NCBI GenBank assembly: GCA_026745465.1 | Contig: JACYXH010000802.1 | Span: forward strand, 3,053,501 to 3,117,500 | DNA from: Lota lota | Taxonomy: Eukaryota > Chordata > Actinopteri > Gadiformes > Lotidae | Direction: 5' to 3' | Length of the DNA stretch: 64,000 nt | Shown: piece by piece, positions 23,037 through 37,257 of the stretch | How the letters are laid out: the number at the start of each line of letters is the position of its first letter | How positions within the stretch are numbered: the first letter of the stretch is position 1 | Translations under genes and position numbers: made by a program | The notes under the pieces: generated by a model | The model's input: only the letters and a program-made list of their open reading frames with translations | What the model was told of the DNA's origin: nothing | The model's database searches: none

Positions 23037-25757
23037 CAGAAGGCACTGGAACCAGCAACCCCAGGATTGGAAGACGAACCACTAGTCCAATCCAGCCAAC
23101 ATTTGTGTTACATTACATTCTTTAGGCTTTTGGAGGTTGGCAATTTACCCTGGAGGACTCCTGGAGTTCAAACTAGCCTTGAACTCAAACGCTCAGCTCA
23201 TAAAAATGCTGCTCTTAGACTTGCCATGGGTGATAAGTGAGTAAATGTGTTTAAACAAAATAATGCAAAAAGATCCACACAGCCCAGAGACAACTGTCAG
23301 TTTAATCATCCTATTTTAATCCTCCCCCAGGACTGCTTGGTATTTGCACTGTAAATGCAAAAATGCTAATATGTTTAAGGTGCATTAGTCATTTAAAATG
23401 CTTATATTTTGATGACTGGTATGGAATAATTGTGAAAAATGGGAAAAACAAGTTCAGTCGGGTAAAGAGATAAAAAATAAATAAAGCAGAGCTCAAGGTT
23501 CAAACCAGAAGTACTTATATGCATTATATTGTACTTGTTATATAAGCTTCGAGGCTCCTAGATGTTTGGAAGACTGTGTATTGAACGGAACACCTAAAAG
23601 CAGGAAATGTTCATTTTTTAAATTAATATCTTCATATCTTAATTCACAAAGTATTTTATTATTTACTCTCTAGACAGAGCATAGTGACCAATAAAATAAT
23701 AGAGTGTTATGTGCTCTCACAGAAATAAACAAAGCAAAGATAGAAACTAACTAACTTCCACTATCCATTTGTGGGTGACCTCATACACAATTAGTCTTTC
23801 AGATTAGACTAGAAATACAGCATAACAATACATGGATGCTGCATAATGTTGTAATTAAAAGCAGCACACATGGGGCGAGATATACATCTTAAGAGGTGTC
23901 TTCCTCTTAAGAACAATTATTTAAATTGACACCAAGAGCTAGTTCGTAGTTCGCATTGTTACTTGATGATTTTATGATTACATTGAGGTCTTTGTGAATG
24001 AGGTCAGCAATTTCTGAAATAGCGGAGCCCCAATGAGTACTTATCGATTCACTATAAATCACCATCAATGTCTTTGGTGGTGAAATCAGCTTTAAGTTAG
24101 CAAAAAATGCATAACTTGACATGCCAACACTAATTTGGCAAACTTATCATCATGTATGCCTTTTAAAACGTAGCTTTCGTAGATAACATTTTTTGTTATG
24201 AGTTTCCAAGAAGCTGACTTTGGTATTATGTGTGCATATGTTAAAAACGATGAATAATACAATGGTACTTTAAACAGTTTCACTTACTGTTAGTCGGTGT
24301 TGTTCTTATTTTTTTCAATCTATTTTTCTAATTTTAACCCTTAATTCCCTTCCCAAAGGCTTTATTATTGCTCCCCGTTGCAGAGAGATTTCCTACTCTA
24401 CAACTTTTTGGTCTCAAATACGCATGTAAGATTGTTGTGAGATTACCAATCTTACGTGATAACTTTATATTTGAATAACTGCTCTCTAATGAGATCCATG
24501 GAATACATCATACAACTTACATTTTACCTAAATAAAACAAATACATAATTAGGCTGTGGCCTCTATACAAGTTACAGTATGTTAATGTTCTTTCTTGTCA
24601 CAATCTGGCTATACTCTGTGAGGGTGTTGACACAGGAATTTGAAATTCTAAATTAATTTATGCAACATTGTATGAGCTGTCATGAACCTAAGTATAACAG
24701 AACAAGTGGGAGTGCATATACAGTATCAGTAATGTGGGCAATCAGAACTGAATGTAGAAAGTGTGTCAATATTGAACGCTGCTTGGATAGAAATTACACA
24801 ATTACTTAAACACACATCAAAATGTGCTTTGTGGCTTAGGCAGTGAGTGTGTTATAGGCTAAAGAAGGCTGTTGACATTAACTATAATAGATTCAGAGTC
24901 CCAGCGCTAACAATCAAAGGAACAGATCATTTATTTTAGTTTCTTTAGAGTCACCATCAGTTGACTTTCAGCGGCTATCTAAATTATTTGAATCTATTCA
25001 GACACACATGATTACAGTCAACCTATTCCAACTCACCCATAATAAGCCTGCTGATAATAACAGCGAAGTATAAAACTCTAGACAAAAAATAAAAATTAAT
25101 CCAATGTCGGTGAGGATCTACTGAATTGTATTAGGGCCACGCAACAAAAAAAAAGCATCAGTTGTGTGTTTGGAGAACGTTTAAGAAATTCAGAGATTAA
25201 AATATAAATTTTGCCAATGTGTGAGAAATCGGACAAGGACTCGAGACACAATCTCCTCAGCCCTGGAGAAGTTGTAGTACGGACTCCTCTGAAAGTTCCA
25301 TCTATCCTTTGCACGATGATGCCGTCCAAACAGCTGGGTGAGACAGCTGCTAGCCAATCAAACGCTGTTTTAAATACACTGACTAAGTGCCAATGATCAA
25401 TCAAATGGTTCCTTTTTCTCCCTGTTCCAATCCAGGATGCCATGATTGAAACCATTAGTGAAAAGGTCTCTCACAGATCCAAGCCCAGAACATCTGCTGG
25501 GACTGATTCATCATTAGGGAACAGACATAATGGATGACATCGCTGATGTCTCTTTGGTTAAGGTGTGTGTGTCGTGAAAACAGAAGATGAAAGTCCTGAA
25601 GAACCTCCAGCCACCATCGAGGAAGTCCAAGCCAAACTATTCTCCATCTTTTTTAAAGTAGAAAAGCTATGCAGTATATTTATGTCATGATAATAACATG
25701 AATTCATTGCATTTCCTTTAGATCTTTCCAAGACCCCCAAAGCGCTTTACATAACGC

Positions 25758-25796
<39 letters not shown>

Positions 25797-26715
25797 TTTG
25801 TGCTCACACCACACACTAGCTATCACAGTGGAGTTGAGGGGAAATTAAACTATCTAATTAGAGACCGGGGGATGATGAGGGATCCATGTTGGTAAAACAG
25901 CCAGGATGCTGGTGTTCATACCTCTTTGGACTATTCAATGCAATTTAATCTGCTGGTGTTTTCATATTTTCCTATGCGTTTGAAAAACTTGACCACTAGC
26001 AGCTAATATCGCAGCAGGCAGAGTTTGTTTTGCATTATTGAATGCATCACATAAAGAGCCCCATAACTTTGGCTACAGCATAAATCTTCATTTGGGAATT
26101 TCGGGGAAGCAACTTCAATCCTGTCTCCAACAAGCTCTTAATGAAAATGTTGCATTACTCATCCTCACTCTACTTTTATACGACAATAACTAGCTAAGAA
26201 GGAGAATTTGATTGTCAATGCAATCTTTCTTTCTTCATATAAGATAAAATAAGAAATGTGACTTTAATCCCTGTGGGGGGATATTAAGAAGTCAAACCAC
26301 CCGACATGTAAAAAATTAATAAAAAAAAGACCATAGTTCATAGAAATAACAAATGTGATTCACACTCACCAAGCCATGACACCTAGAGCAGTGGAGTTAC
26401 TGTCAAAGTTAATAATTGGCTACTTGTGTTGCGCTTGATGGAATAATTGCTTTGTGTACGCTCTGGGCTGCAGTAGGACATGTGGTGGATGAAACATAAT
26501 ACATTTTGAATGAATGAATTTCTTCTGATGTTGAATATACTCATCTATATTATCCATCTGTAAAAACGATACTTTAAATAGAATATTCATACCGGCTGCC
26601 CGGTTCATCTGGGCAAACTAGCATACATGATTAATGGCTTGTATGGCCGCCTGAAGCTGTCACCTCATTAATAAATTGTCCCTGTAAGTGTGTCAAACAT
26701 CAGGGCCAGGAATTG
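23037..26715. other. no gene recognised
   Basis: AT-rich unique sequence with a GT array at 25759-25793. Nothing coding was recognised. Confidence 0.5.
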
Positions 26716-26881
26716 GGTTGGTTTAGTGGCTAGGGTGCTCAACTCACAGCCAAAAGGTCCTGGGTTCGATCCCCAATGTCTGCAGCTTCCTGGAGCAAGG
26801 TGCTCTAACCCCTTCCTGCTACTTCATGTTATATATCCAAATTCACTAAAAGTTGCTTTGGATAGAAGCATCTGCTCAATG
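26716..26881 (+). repeat. tRNA-derived SINE
   Basis: A box A-like TAGTGGCTAGGG (26724-26735) and a perfect box B GGTTCGATCC (26763-26772) are followed by a tail resembling GCTTTGGATAGAAGCATCTG, which is shared by many fish SINEs and their partner LINEs. It is the best-preserved SINE in the window. It is not a functional tRNA: the stem pairing fails and the tail follows. Confidence 0.8.
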
Positions 26882-29626
26882 GTGAGTATGATAATACAAA
26901 TGGTCAATGAGGGATATGATACGTTTACTCACTCGTCACTACAAACAGACATGTAGCATAGTGTACGATATAAGCCGTTTAAATATGAATGCACAACATG
27001 AGCAGTATACGAGCATTTTGTCAAGAATGATGGGACTAGATGAACCGTAATGTACTTCAAACTACTCTAAGACTGCGTTCACCACATCTCCCTCTTCCCC
27101 TCCTCAATTACCTCCCATATAGAGTCAGTTGAATGTGATGTGTACGTCTGGGTGTCTATGGCCACTGAAGCATGGTTACTAGAAGTGGTCTCAGTGGACT
27201 AGCAGACAGCAGGGCATCACGTCGTCATCTGAGAGCAGCAGTATTGCATTGAGGACTTAATGATGACAGCGCCGAATCCCACCGCACCCACCACCACGAA
27301 TAATCGGTCTCCATTCATCCATCCTTGAGATGACGGTGGCACAGCATTGTTTGGACAGACACGCTGTCAGATCTGTCGCAAGCAATGAAATAAGTGCTTA
27401 CTCATCTTTCAAATCACTGGTTTACACAATGTGCGGCAGGATGCAGGGTCCTTGGTGGTCTGCGTGGGCCGGACACACACTGTATTTATGTTGAACTCTT
27501 CACGGCGAAGAACACTTGATATTTAGTGAGGATTTTTTGGGGTAAACATTGAATTTTAAACGTGTCTTGCTGAAACACACACACACATTCACACAGACAA
27601 GCACACACTTGTTCACAGCTGTTGATGCTGTCAATATTTTGCAAATGTTAATCAACATTTCATTTTGTTTCTTTTTTTGGCGGACCCTGGAATTCAATAA
27701 ATATGAGATGACTCTGGCATTGGACACCTATCTCTCTCTAATTGGACGAGGAGAAGTATACCTATGTGACATACAGCAGGTCACAGGCAGGATTTGGTTA
27801 TTCCAGCAAAATTATATACCACTTTTCTATATTGTCAATACACTACTATAGTATTATAGTATTATAGTACTATAGTACTATACTATACTATCTCTATATA
27901 ATGTACTTTTTCAGACTATCCCAATTAGCTCTATGGATAATGAATTGTATTGTTATTATTATTATTAGTAGTAGTAGTAGTACAAGTAGTAGTTGTCTTC
28001 ATAGTATAATTACATAACAATATAGTGGACATATTGTAATGGTTGTTATTAATGTTATTTATTAGTATTGCTGTGTTATTCTACATAAACAACTGCAGTT
28101 TTTCTCTCTTTTCTGCATGAAGGTTGTTTTCTTCTAATCATCTGTGTTTTGGTATTCAACAGAAAGCAGCAGCAAGTTGCTTGCAAGTGTTTGTGTTTGC
28201 ATACAAATGTCTCCTGAAGTGATAGCTTCCAACACATTATAATGAGCGGCTGATACAGTTTTAATGTCACTCGTTCGGAACTTCTCGATACAAACAACAT
28301 ATTGCAGCAGATTGGGAAGTTCTGACATCACAGTGTCTACGGGTTTTTCCAACACCTTCAGCTGTTTATCAGGTGTATGTGTGGGCGGTACTAGGAACAG
28401 CGGGGAAACATCGGTATTCACAAGTCACAAGAATTGAAAGAACAATTTCATACACAAAAATACAAGAAATGGATAATGCTCTGAGAGGGAGTGTACGAAC
28501 ACCGGGTCAGAGATACTATGGAGTAAACCTTCATTATGGCACAAACTGAAATAAAAAAAATCTAACATAAATCTGCTTCAGGTAAGATTTGAGAGTTGTA
28601 AAGAGTGGGAGAGGGTAGAAGAGAGCAGAAGGTTTTGTAAATAAACAGGCCAAAAAACACCCCCTCCCTCTCTGCTACCTCCTCCTAAGATTCTCTGCCA
28701 TTGAAAAGTGATGCAATAGCGCAGCAGTTATTGACAGGCAAGATGGATTCCCCGAGCCAATCAGAGAGAAGAAATGCCCTGATTGTTCTGAACTGAGCCT
28801 GGAGCGTTCTAAAATCTGAAGGGTCAAACAGAGACAGGTGTGCAGTCTACCAGAACAGATATTCTCACAGAGCATTTTACTTACTTATAGCTGAGCTGGA
28901 TTGGATTATTTGTACACTGAATATTCCGGCACGCCTGTTGGCCAAATGTGGAGCCATCATGCAAAGTGTTTCTGATTGGGAGGAAAGGAACGCTAGACGC
29001 TCCAACACAGACACAGCTTACAGCCAATTGTTCTGTTCCCATGATGCAAGTCAGGTCTAGAGGTACCCTGGTTGCCTGGAAACAATGCAGATGATTTCAC
29101 ACGAATGGTTCAAATATTGTCCCTCCCAAGCAATCTCGATTCTAACTCTGTCCCTAAAAAAAAAAAGAAGTTACATTTAAAATGCAGAGATCGATGAAAA
29201 GCAAGGTTTTTATTTATTGACGTGAGTCGATGTCGCTGACTCTGTTAAACAATTGTTGAGTCACTGACTCTGATTTCTATACTTTAATCTGAAGAACAGA
29301 TTACATTTTAATGAAGGGGCAACAAAATAGAAGCTAGCGCTATAAAAATGAATGAATAACATTGGTATTCGTTGTGTCAACTACCACAAAGAACAGCTTG
29401 TTTTGTTCCATGGATGAGGATATCTGTAATAACTTGATAGGTGACCAGGTGATATTCAGTCTATTGCATTATGGGTTATCTAAGGGAGGTGAGGGATAGT
29501 GCATAGAAATATCCTTTCTTGAAATGAGTGCATATGTTCCGCAAGTTCCTGTAGGTTTCCATAATTGCATTCATGTTTGATTAATTGATTAGTAGCATAC
29601 GAACACACGTACACACACACACGCGC

Positions 29627-29669
<43 letters not shown>

Positions 29670-29959
29670 AAAATAAATATCTGGATGGCTGTGGTGGTCA
29701 ATTGTAAAATAATCAAACATACTCTATTTGATAGATATCTTCAATTATTCAGCATCCAGAGAAGTTGGAGGGGGGGGGGGAGGGGTCCCTTGTTGCTGTA
29801 GTCTCACATGACCCATTAGGCTCCTCTCAGCTCCCACCAGCTCCTCTAATTGCCTCTCACTGTGTTGTTCGATGAGACCTTTCGCTAGCCTGAGCAGTAC
29901 ACACAACAACACAAGAGTAGTTTTTCTCAGAGGTAGCTCTGTGTTTTAATATACACTTC

Positions 29960-30155
29960 AATGATTCATGCTGCTCCTCACCGTCATCTTCAAACACATC
30001 ATTGTGATCATCTTCATCACCACCATCACAGCCTACATCTTCATCACGTCACCCTTGGCCTTAGCAACATCCACGTTACTGTCGCAATAATCATAACCAT
30101 CATCTTCATCATCATTACCATTATGTTCATCATCATCATAATCTTCATTATCTAA
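29960..30155. repeat. ATC/CAT trinucleotide-rich tract
   Basis: Imperfect CATCAT repeats of about 190 bp. His/Ile-rich reading frames here are artefacts. Confidence 0.8.
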
Positions 30156-30822
30156 TTGCACACATTGTCTCAAGCAAGCAAGCATTACATTACAAAACAT
30201 TACAAATGTAGATTGAGAATTGCTTCATCACTGTTAGTCTTAAGTTTAGTCCCGATTACATTGGTTTATTATAGTTGAGTCTCTGTTCACGTCAGTCTAT
30301 AGTCAAGTAGTCTAGTAAAGTCTAGTCTAGTTATGTCTCTGTATGGCCGCTGGTAGTCACCTCGTTTAGCTCAGTATCTGTGACTGTGAATAGAAGTATT
30401 AAGCTACACGGCCTAGCGGATTAGCCACGTAATTGATCGTGTGGAGGATTCCTCTGTAAATCACGGATGTCGTCTCTGCTCTTGCTCACAAGCAGATGAG
30501 CTCCTCTTAAGCCACGGCACCGGCATTTCACATACAAGAGTCTTGTTTTGTAGCGTGGAGTAGCTAGGAGAACGTACTTGTGGGTTCTAGAGACACCCTT
30601 CAGGGCGTTGTAGAACAAGCGCATTCCTGCCATTAAACAAGCTGCTCGAGGGTCATAGAGAAGGTGCCTTCTCTCTAGATAGAGATTAACATTTATTTTG
30701 ATTCACAATAACAAGAGTACATTAAAGTGCTGAAACATGTACAAGTTGCCCTGCCGTGACAGAAAGATAGATAGTGGGAGAGAGACAGCTGGACACACTG
30801 TAATAAAGGTGACTTTAATAAA

Positions 30823-30927
<105 letters not shown>

Positions 30928-32595
30928 AATAAATAACACAAAATAGGGCACATCTAAGTTTTGACAAATCGTCAATTTGAATGTGAAGGACAGGGTATAA
31001 ATTACAAAGGTGTGATGAAGTGCATAGCAATACCTTATTCTGAAGAGACATATGATAATCAGCTGCTATTGATATTATGATAATGAAGTGGGGGTGGGTG
31101 TTGTGATCTAGATTAAATTCAAGCTCTACACTAAATCACCACCACTTTGGCCTTTCTGTCTATATAGAACGTGATTTAATAAACTACCGAATTAGACGGT
31201 AATTGGCCTACGGTCAAAAGGGCCAATGATCAGGCTCTAACAGCATCACGCATGGCGGTGAATATCTCCACATTGTTGACAATGACCCACACACGACACA
31301 CACACACGTCACGCATCACTCGTACGACCCCTCTGTACCCCCAACCTGACTATTATGGTTCCGCTAATGAAAAGTGTACAGTTCCGCCCTCTGAGCTAAT
31401 TTTCGATGTGGATCCTTGTTGTTTGCAACAAGAGAGCCAGCCAGCTAGCTTCCTCCAGTTTGAGTCTCTCTGACTGCTTCAAAATACCCCCCTTGCACCC
31501 AGATCTTTGGAGAATACCTTTTTACACTAAGCCCCACCGTAAGCATGTAAGTATGGCGTTCCTCTCAGCACGACTGGAGGACATTATTCCCTTGTTGTTT
31601 TTCTGGAATGAAAGTGTTGACATATAGGCATTAAAAAAAATAATATAAATAACATAACTCTTACTTTTGATTTCCACATCCACCCTGCACTCTAGCTGCG
31701 CTTGGAAACGGTCCAGAAATGAGTGCTGCAGCAGCCCTTTCATTTGTAGTTGCTCAAATATTATTATTGATGGTTCGCTTTCATTGTTCTAAGGCTAACT
31801 TGGGGGAGAAAAAGCATCTAGAAAAGGAATAAATATAAATAGTGGGGAGCTGGATGGGATTCATAAAGATGAGAACGATTAAAAAAGGCTTAGATCAAGC
31901 CATGGACTTTTCTTTTTTTGGCTGATGTCTGACTGCTGCTGTTCTTTTTCCTACATCAAGGCCCTGTCTACCATTCTTGAATTAAAAAGGGGTCGGACAA
32001 ATTCAGTGAGACAGTAGACCTGCACAGGCTACTCTTGACAGAACCCTTTTGTTCTTCTCATCTGCGTCTTGAAGCCACAAGCACTTAAGCTATAAACCGT
32101 CTTTTCTTTAGGAAGAACCAAGATGGATTAGCCTATCTACCAATCGTCTTGTTGGGGCCTCCTCGCCTAAATGTCTTTTTCTCAGCCTTGGCAATGACTC
32201 TGTGTCCTTTTTATTGATATGAGCAGCCCTGAAAAATAAAACTCAGACTTTGAAATTCCTCTGCAGACCTCTCTCGGAGACAGGCAAACACTTAGGCAGC
32301 CACAGAGAGCCAAATGAGTCAATTCCATTCAAACCAAATTTCTGAAAAAAAGTACTGAGGGTATAAGATGTCGGACTGGATAGCGACCCCACTCAGGGAA
32401 TATATGTTAGCCACAGACATTTGGTAGACCATTAGTCTATGATATCAAGTCTACATGTGCAGGTCCAGGGGTCGTCCCAAGGGGGAGCCACAGCCACCAT
32501 GGTAATATTACTGGCCATGCCACTGGTCCCCCCTCCCCAACTGACTCATCCTTATATCATGCTATTTTATATATAATCGCGCCATACCAGTAATA

Positions 32596-34173
32596 TACAC
32601 TGCTCAAAAAAATAAAAGGAACACTTAAACAACACAATGTAACTCCAAGTCAATCACACTTCTGTGAAATCAAACTGTCCACTTAGGAAGCAACACTGAT
32701 TGACAATAAATTTCACATGCTGTTGTGCAAATGGAACAGGTGGAAATTATAGGCAATTAGCAAGACACCCCCAATAAAGGAGTGGTTCTGCAGGTGGTGA
32801 CCACAGACCACTTCTCAGTTCCTATGCTTCCTGGCTGATGTTTTGGTCACTTTTGAATGCTGGCGGTGCTTTCACTCTAGTGGTAGCATGAGACGGAGTC
32901 TACAACCCACACAAGTGGCTCAGGTAGTGCAGCTCATCCAGGACGGCACATCAATGCGAGCTGTGGCAAGAAGGTTCGCTGTGTCTGTCAGCGTAGTGTC
33001 CAGAGCATGGAGGCGCTACCAGGAGACAGGCCAGTACATCAGGAGACGTGGAGGAGGCCGTAGGAGGGCAACAACCCAGCAGCAGGACCGCTACCTCCGC
33101 CTTTGTGCAAGGAGGAGCAGGAGGAGCACTGCCAGAGCCCTGCAAAATGACCTCCAGCAGGCCACAAATGTGCATGTGTCTGCTCAAACGGTCAGAAACA
33201 GACTCCATGAGGGTGGTATGAGGGCCCGACATCCACAGGTGGGGGTTGTGCTTACAGCCCAACACCGTGCAGGACGTTTGGCATTTGCCAGAGAACACCA
33301 AGATTGGCAAATTCGCCACTGGCGCCCTGTGCTCTTCACAGATGAAAGCAGGTTCACACTGAGCACATGTGACAGACGTGACAGAGTCTGGAGACGCCAT
33401 GGAGAACTTTCTGCTGCTTGCAACATCCTCCAGCATGACCGCTTTGGCGGTGGGTCAGTCATGGTGTGGGGTGGCATTTCTTTGGGGGGCCGCACAGCCC
33501 TCCATGTGCTCGCCAGAGGTAGCCTGACTGCCATTAGGTACGGAGATGAGATCCTCAGACCCCCTGTGAGACCATATGCTGGTGCGGTTGGCCCTGGGTT
33601 CCTCCTAATGCAAGACAATGCTAGACCTCATGTGGCTGGAGTGTGTCAGCAGTTCCTGCAAGAGGAAGGCATTGATGCTATGGACTGGCCCGCCCGTTCC
33701 CCAGACCTGAATCCAATTGAGCACATCTGGGACATCATGTCTCGCTCCATCCACCAACGCCACGTTGCACCACAGACTGTCCAGGAGTTGGCGGATGCTT
33801 TAGTCCAGGTCTGGGAGGAGATCCCTCAGGAGACCATCCGCCACCTCATCAGGAGAATGCCCAGGCGTTGTAGGGAGGTCATACAGGTACGTGGAGGCCA
33901 CACACACTACTGAGCCTCATTTTGACTTGTTTTAAGGACATCACATCAAAGTTGGATCAGCCTGTAGTGTGGTTTTCCACTTTAATTTTGAGTGTGACTC
34001 CAAATCCAGACCTCCATGGGTTGATAAATTTGATTTCCATTGATAATTTTTGTGTGATTTTGTTGTCAGCACATTCAACTATGTAAAGAAAAAGGTTTTT
34101 AATAACATTATTTCATTCATTCAGATCTAGGATGTGTTATTTTAGTGTTCCCTTTATTTTTTGGAGCAGTTTA
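32596..34173 (+). mobile_element. complete Tc1/mariner transposon
   Basis: A 1578-bp Tc1-like element. The left end TACACTGCTCAAAAAAATAA at 32596 mirrors the right end, whose reverse complement begins TAAACTGCTCCAAAAAATAA at 34173. The similarity continues for more than 30 bp with few mismatches. TA dinucleotides flank both ends (32594-32595 and 34174-34175), which is the expected target duplication. One uninterrupted transposase gene fills the middle. The sequence belongs to a Tc1 family I recognise as widespread and highly uniform in fish genomes, including salmonids and pike. With no frameshift or stop, this copy looks young. Confidence 0.95.
32888..33913 (+). CDS. Tc1-like transposase, DD34E
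   Basis: Encodes a 341-aa DNA transposase that cuts and pastes the surrounding element by binding its inverted repeats and catalysing strand transfer into TA sites. The N-terminus holds a paired-type DNA-binding region: a first helix-turn-helix at about 6-48, a basic GGGRRR linker resembling an AT-hook at 55-60, and a second helix-turn-helix at about 64-108. The catalytic triad is visible as D152 (FTDESRF), D243 (MQDNARPH) and E278 (NPIEHIWD), with 34 residues between the last two. The glycine-rich [11 protein letters not shown] box is at 191-201. The length is normal for the family. The start at 32888 was chosen because it gives [10 protein letters not shown]. An in-frame ATG at 32843 would add 15 residues. 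The single exon is intact. Confidence 0.93.
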   Translation: MRRSLQPTQVAQVVQLIQDGTSMRAVARRFAVSVSVVSRAWRRYQETGQYIRRRGGGRRRATTQQQDRYLRLCARRSRRSTARALQNDLQQATNVHVSAQTVRNRLHEGGMRARHPQVGVVLTAQHRAGRLAFAREHQDWQIRHWRPVLFTDESRFTLSTCDRRDRVWRRHGELSAACNILQHDRFGGGSVMVWGGISLGGRTALHVLARGSLTAIRYGDEILRPPVRPYAGAVGPGFLLMQDNARPHVAGVCQQFLQEEGIDAMDWPARSPDLNPIEHIWDIMSRSIHQRHVAPQTVQELADALVQVWEEIPQETIRHLIRRMPRRCREVIQVRGGHTHY

Positions 34174-34359
34174 TATGGGCTGGACAGAGAGGGTTCAGTG
34201 AGAGGGGGTTGTCCTTTATTTTTGTATTATACTGTAAGCTGTTCAATATTTAACATTGTAAAATGTTCAATAAATGTAGGTCTATTAATTGAATCAAATG
34301 CATTCAAGTTGGAATTTGATTGGCTAATAATTCCTTCATTGTAGTGTAGTAGTGGCTTG

Positions 34360-34500
34360 TGCTCCCAGCCAGGATTTGACCCCCAATGTCTGCATCCTAT
34401 CTGTAGGCATCCCTGAGAAAGATGCTCTACCCTGCTCCTTAATGATCGGTACTAGGGCTTTACTGTCGCTTGGGATAAAAGTGTCTGATAAACATCTCCA
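34360..34500 (+). repeat. degraded tRNA-derived SINE
   Basis: A mutated box B (GGATTTGACCCCCA) and a tail of the GGGATAAAAGTGTCTGATAA type, ending about 34493. It lies about 190 bp beyond the right end of the Tc1 element. Confidence 0.55.
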
Positions 34501-37053
34501 CAGTTGTAAATATGAGCAAAATCAGCAGTAGAATAAATCAGACTGCCCCTTTCTTGAAAAATAAATAAAAGTAAAATTTTACAGAAAGGCCCTTTTAGTT
34601 TGCTGGCTAGTTTTTCTGATGCTACTGTTATTTGAGTGCACCGGCTCCATTGAGAGTCTGGTGGAAAACCGATAATAAATCAGTGTTAGACAGTAAAGCT
34701 GATGGGAGGGCAGGCCCTGAGCCTACCAGCCCCCTAGGCTACGTTAAATCCTCTCCTTGCTGCTTGTCCCAGAGTCTCTATTTAGACGGCCTCAAATGCT
34801 TGGATAAATTATAACTTTTTATGATACCACCTCTGGGAACCGCAGATAAAAATTTAAGAGGGAACAAAAAGGAGAAAAACTGGATATATTTCTTGAGGTT
34901 GTAAGTCAGAAGATGTTTTATTTATGTTCCAGGGTCAGAAAAATGGCAAATACCTTTCTAAACAAAAATTTGGGAAAACAAAATGTTGTTTTTATTTAAA
35001 AAGAAAATCTAGTTAAACTGAGAATAGGAGATTTCTCTAGAAATGTATACAAATCCTTAAGTTAATCAATGTTGTTCTAATTATATATTTACCAAAGGCA
35101 ACAAAAGGTTATTATATGTATATAAACATTCCAATTTTATATAAAGTTTTACATATTTTTGTCTTGGCTTTTGTCCATGCTACATCTTTGTATCAATTAG
35201 AGGTGTTTTATACCAACGATGTATTGACCTTGGAGAAAAAACGGACTCATTCAATTGAAGTACCTCACAACATGTGGTTGAAGCAGGTTACCTTGCCATC
35301 AAGCCCAGCCGTTCCACTTGCTTTGTACACCTCTGTTGGAATTAAATTGGATACTGAGTTACTTTTGGATGCTGAATCCAATTCACATTAATACAGGAGC
35401 TTGGCCTTTGGATTAGCATTGCATTATCATATACAATAAGAGTGTGATTTCATATGCATGACATCCAATTACAAAGCAATATGAGCGTTTTTGCGTTGCA
35501 GATTTGCATGTTAATCCTATTGAGGTTATGAACATGAAGAACAAAATAATTGGTTTTAGCACAAAATGAATTGTTTTAAGCGTATAAGTTGGATTCCGGT
35601 TTAAACTGAGTGTTCTGGAAGGCTTTCATGCGTGTGCTAAATAATGTGCTGTGAAATTGACAGTTCCACGTTGTTTTTCTTCTACCAGAAACCAAAGACA
35701 GACCTACTCAGAGGAACCATGTGCAGTCAGGGACCACTGGAAATGGAACAACAATGGAGGGGACTTATATGTTAGAGACAATGTACAGCTATCCGGTCAT
35801 TATCGCAAAATAAACCCCTTCAGGGGGATCCAAGGCCCCTCTGCTTTGCGTCAGGGTCCTGCATCACCCTGTCAGGGTTCATTTTGCGGTAATGACCAGC
35901 TCACTGAACATTATCCCACTTAATACACGGTTACTTACTAAAGGAATCAATCATTTGACACAAAATATAACAACAAAACGTTTTTTTTTTGTAAAAACAG
36001 CAAATACAATAGACACAGTTTCTCTGATGCACACAAACACACACACACATACACACACACACAAATCCGCAGATTTATTTTTTCCGATTTCACCCACATA
36101 AAAAAGGATATAAAATATAATATACAATTATAAAATGTGGTTACAACAACTTCCTGTACTTAGTACCTGCTGTTTCTCATACTACATAAAATAAATAAAC
36201 AGGGTTGCTCCATCCAAAGAGATTGAAAGCTTGCTTTGAGCATTGTGTGAGCCGTGTCTTCTCAGACCCGACCTGACCAGCCCCTGGGAGGCGTCCAGCT
36301 CCATCAAGCACCAGGCTTTAATCAGTCGTCTGGTGGATCGAAACAAGTGCAAGACCAGCCTTTCACTACTGATTCATTGCTTCACAATGCTTCGCAAATC
36401 ATTCAGTCACTACTAACAAACCCAAGCTCATCCCTGGACTGTGGATTGTGAAATTGAAAAAACAACAACCTAGAAGATCAAATCTGGAAACAATTGTCCA
36501 ATGCTAAATTATTTGTCCCCAATGTAAAAAAAATGTTTTTCTGTTTTACGTTCTGTTATATACAGACATCCTGGAATGTTATAAGAGAATTGCATTGTAG
36601 TGACAATGGTTCTCCGAGTAGGGACCACATCTCCCACTTAAACGATGTAACTTGATAGACCAATCTGGTATACCAGTCCGTACAATCTACAATTGCGGCA
36701 AAGAGATGTGAGATCTGCACCCTCTTCCAACCCCCTTGCCTAAGGGTAGATCTTCCTCTCTTAGCTGTTGTGGTTTAAAGTAGTCATCATTATGCAGATT
36801 GAGTTCTTCTCGCGGAATTGTCGTTGTTGCTAAGTAATAGATCACAGTTCCACATGGAAAGGAAGTGCCAAGGAACCCAGGAAACCAAACATTGAATACC
36901 ACGCATTGTGAGGAAGTACCTACTGATGGTGATAAATGGATGCATAGAAGCTCTATGCTCAGAGAGTAGGTGTGCATGAGCCACTACGACCCATCTGCTC
37001 ATTTATGGAGGGCAAAGAGAAGGGGACCATACTTGATACTGTTAAGAAATGCA
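34501..37053. other. no gene recognised
   Basis: Unique AT-rich sequence with a short CA run (36027-36062) and the candidate regulatory element at 35400. Confidence 0.5.
35400..35560. promoter_or_regulatory. possible conserved regulatory element with POU and homeodomain motifs
   Basis: Non-repetitive AT-rich sequence holding an octamer ATTTGCAT at 35502-35509, followed directly by GTTAATCC, an OTX-type TAATCC. Nearby are GGATTA (about 35411) and CCAATTAC (about 35465). Clusters of this sort are typical of neural enhancers, but nothing here proves function or conservation. Confidence 0.2.
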
Positions 37054-37257
37054 TGTTACCGAACCCTCGCCTGTCCAATTACCAGCCTGTTGGTTGCATG
37101 TTTGTTACCTGTCTTCCTGCCCCGTAATCTTTTCCCTCTGCCTTGTCTGCCGTTATATATTCTTCGTTGCCCTCAGTAAACCCCTATATTATTTACACTC
37201 TGTGTTCGTGTTCTCTGTGTCGTGCATTTGCGTCCACTCGCTCCTAGCATCGTAACA
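37054..37257 (+). mobile_element. LTR-like block with TGTTAC/GTAACA ends
   Basis: A 204-bp stretch begins TGTTACCGAACC and ends ATCGTAACA, giving 6-bp perfect inverted termini as in gypsy-type LTRs. A TATATA lies near 37155, and the block is pyrimidine-rich and T/G-rich towards the end. The 5-bp flanks (ATGCA and CTTTC) do not match, so this may be a truncated or rearranged LTR. Confidence 0.45.

Noticed and set aside
26716..26790. tRNA gene
   Set aside because: A good box B, but no cloverleaf can be drawn and a SINE tail follows; it is a SINE.
32951..33618. Minus-strand frames of 161 and 144 aa
   Set aside because: They are antisense to the Tc1 transposase and have no recognisable domain.
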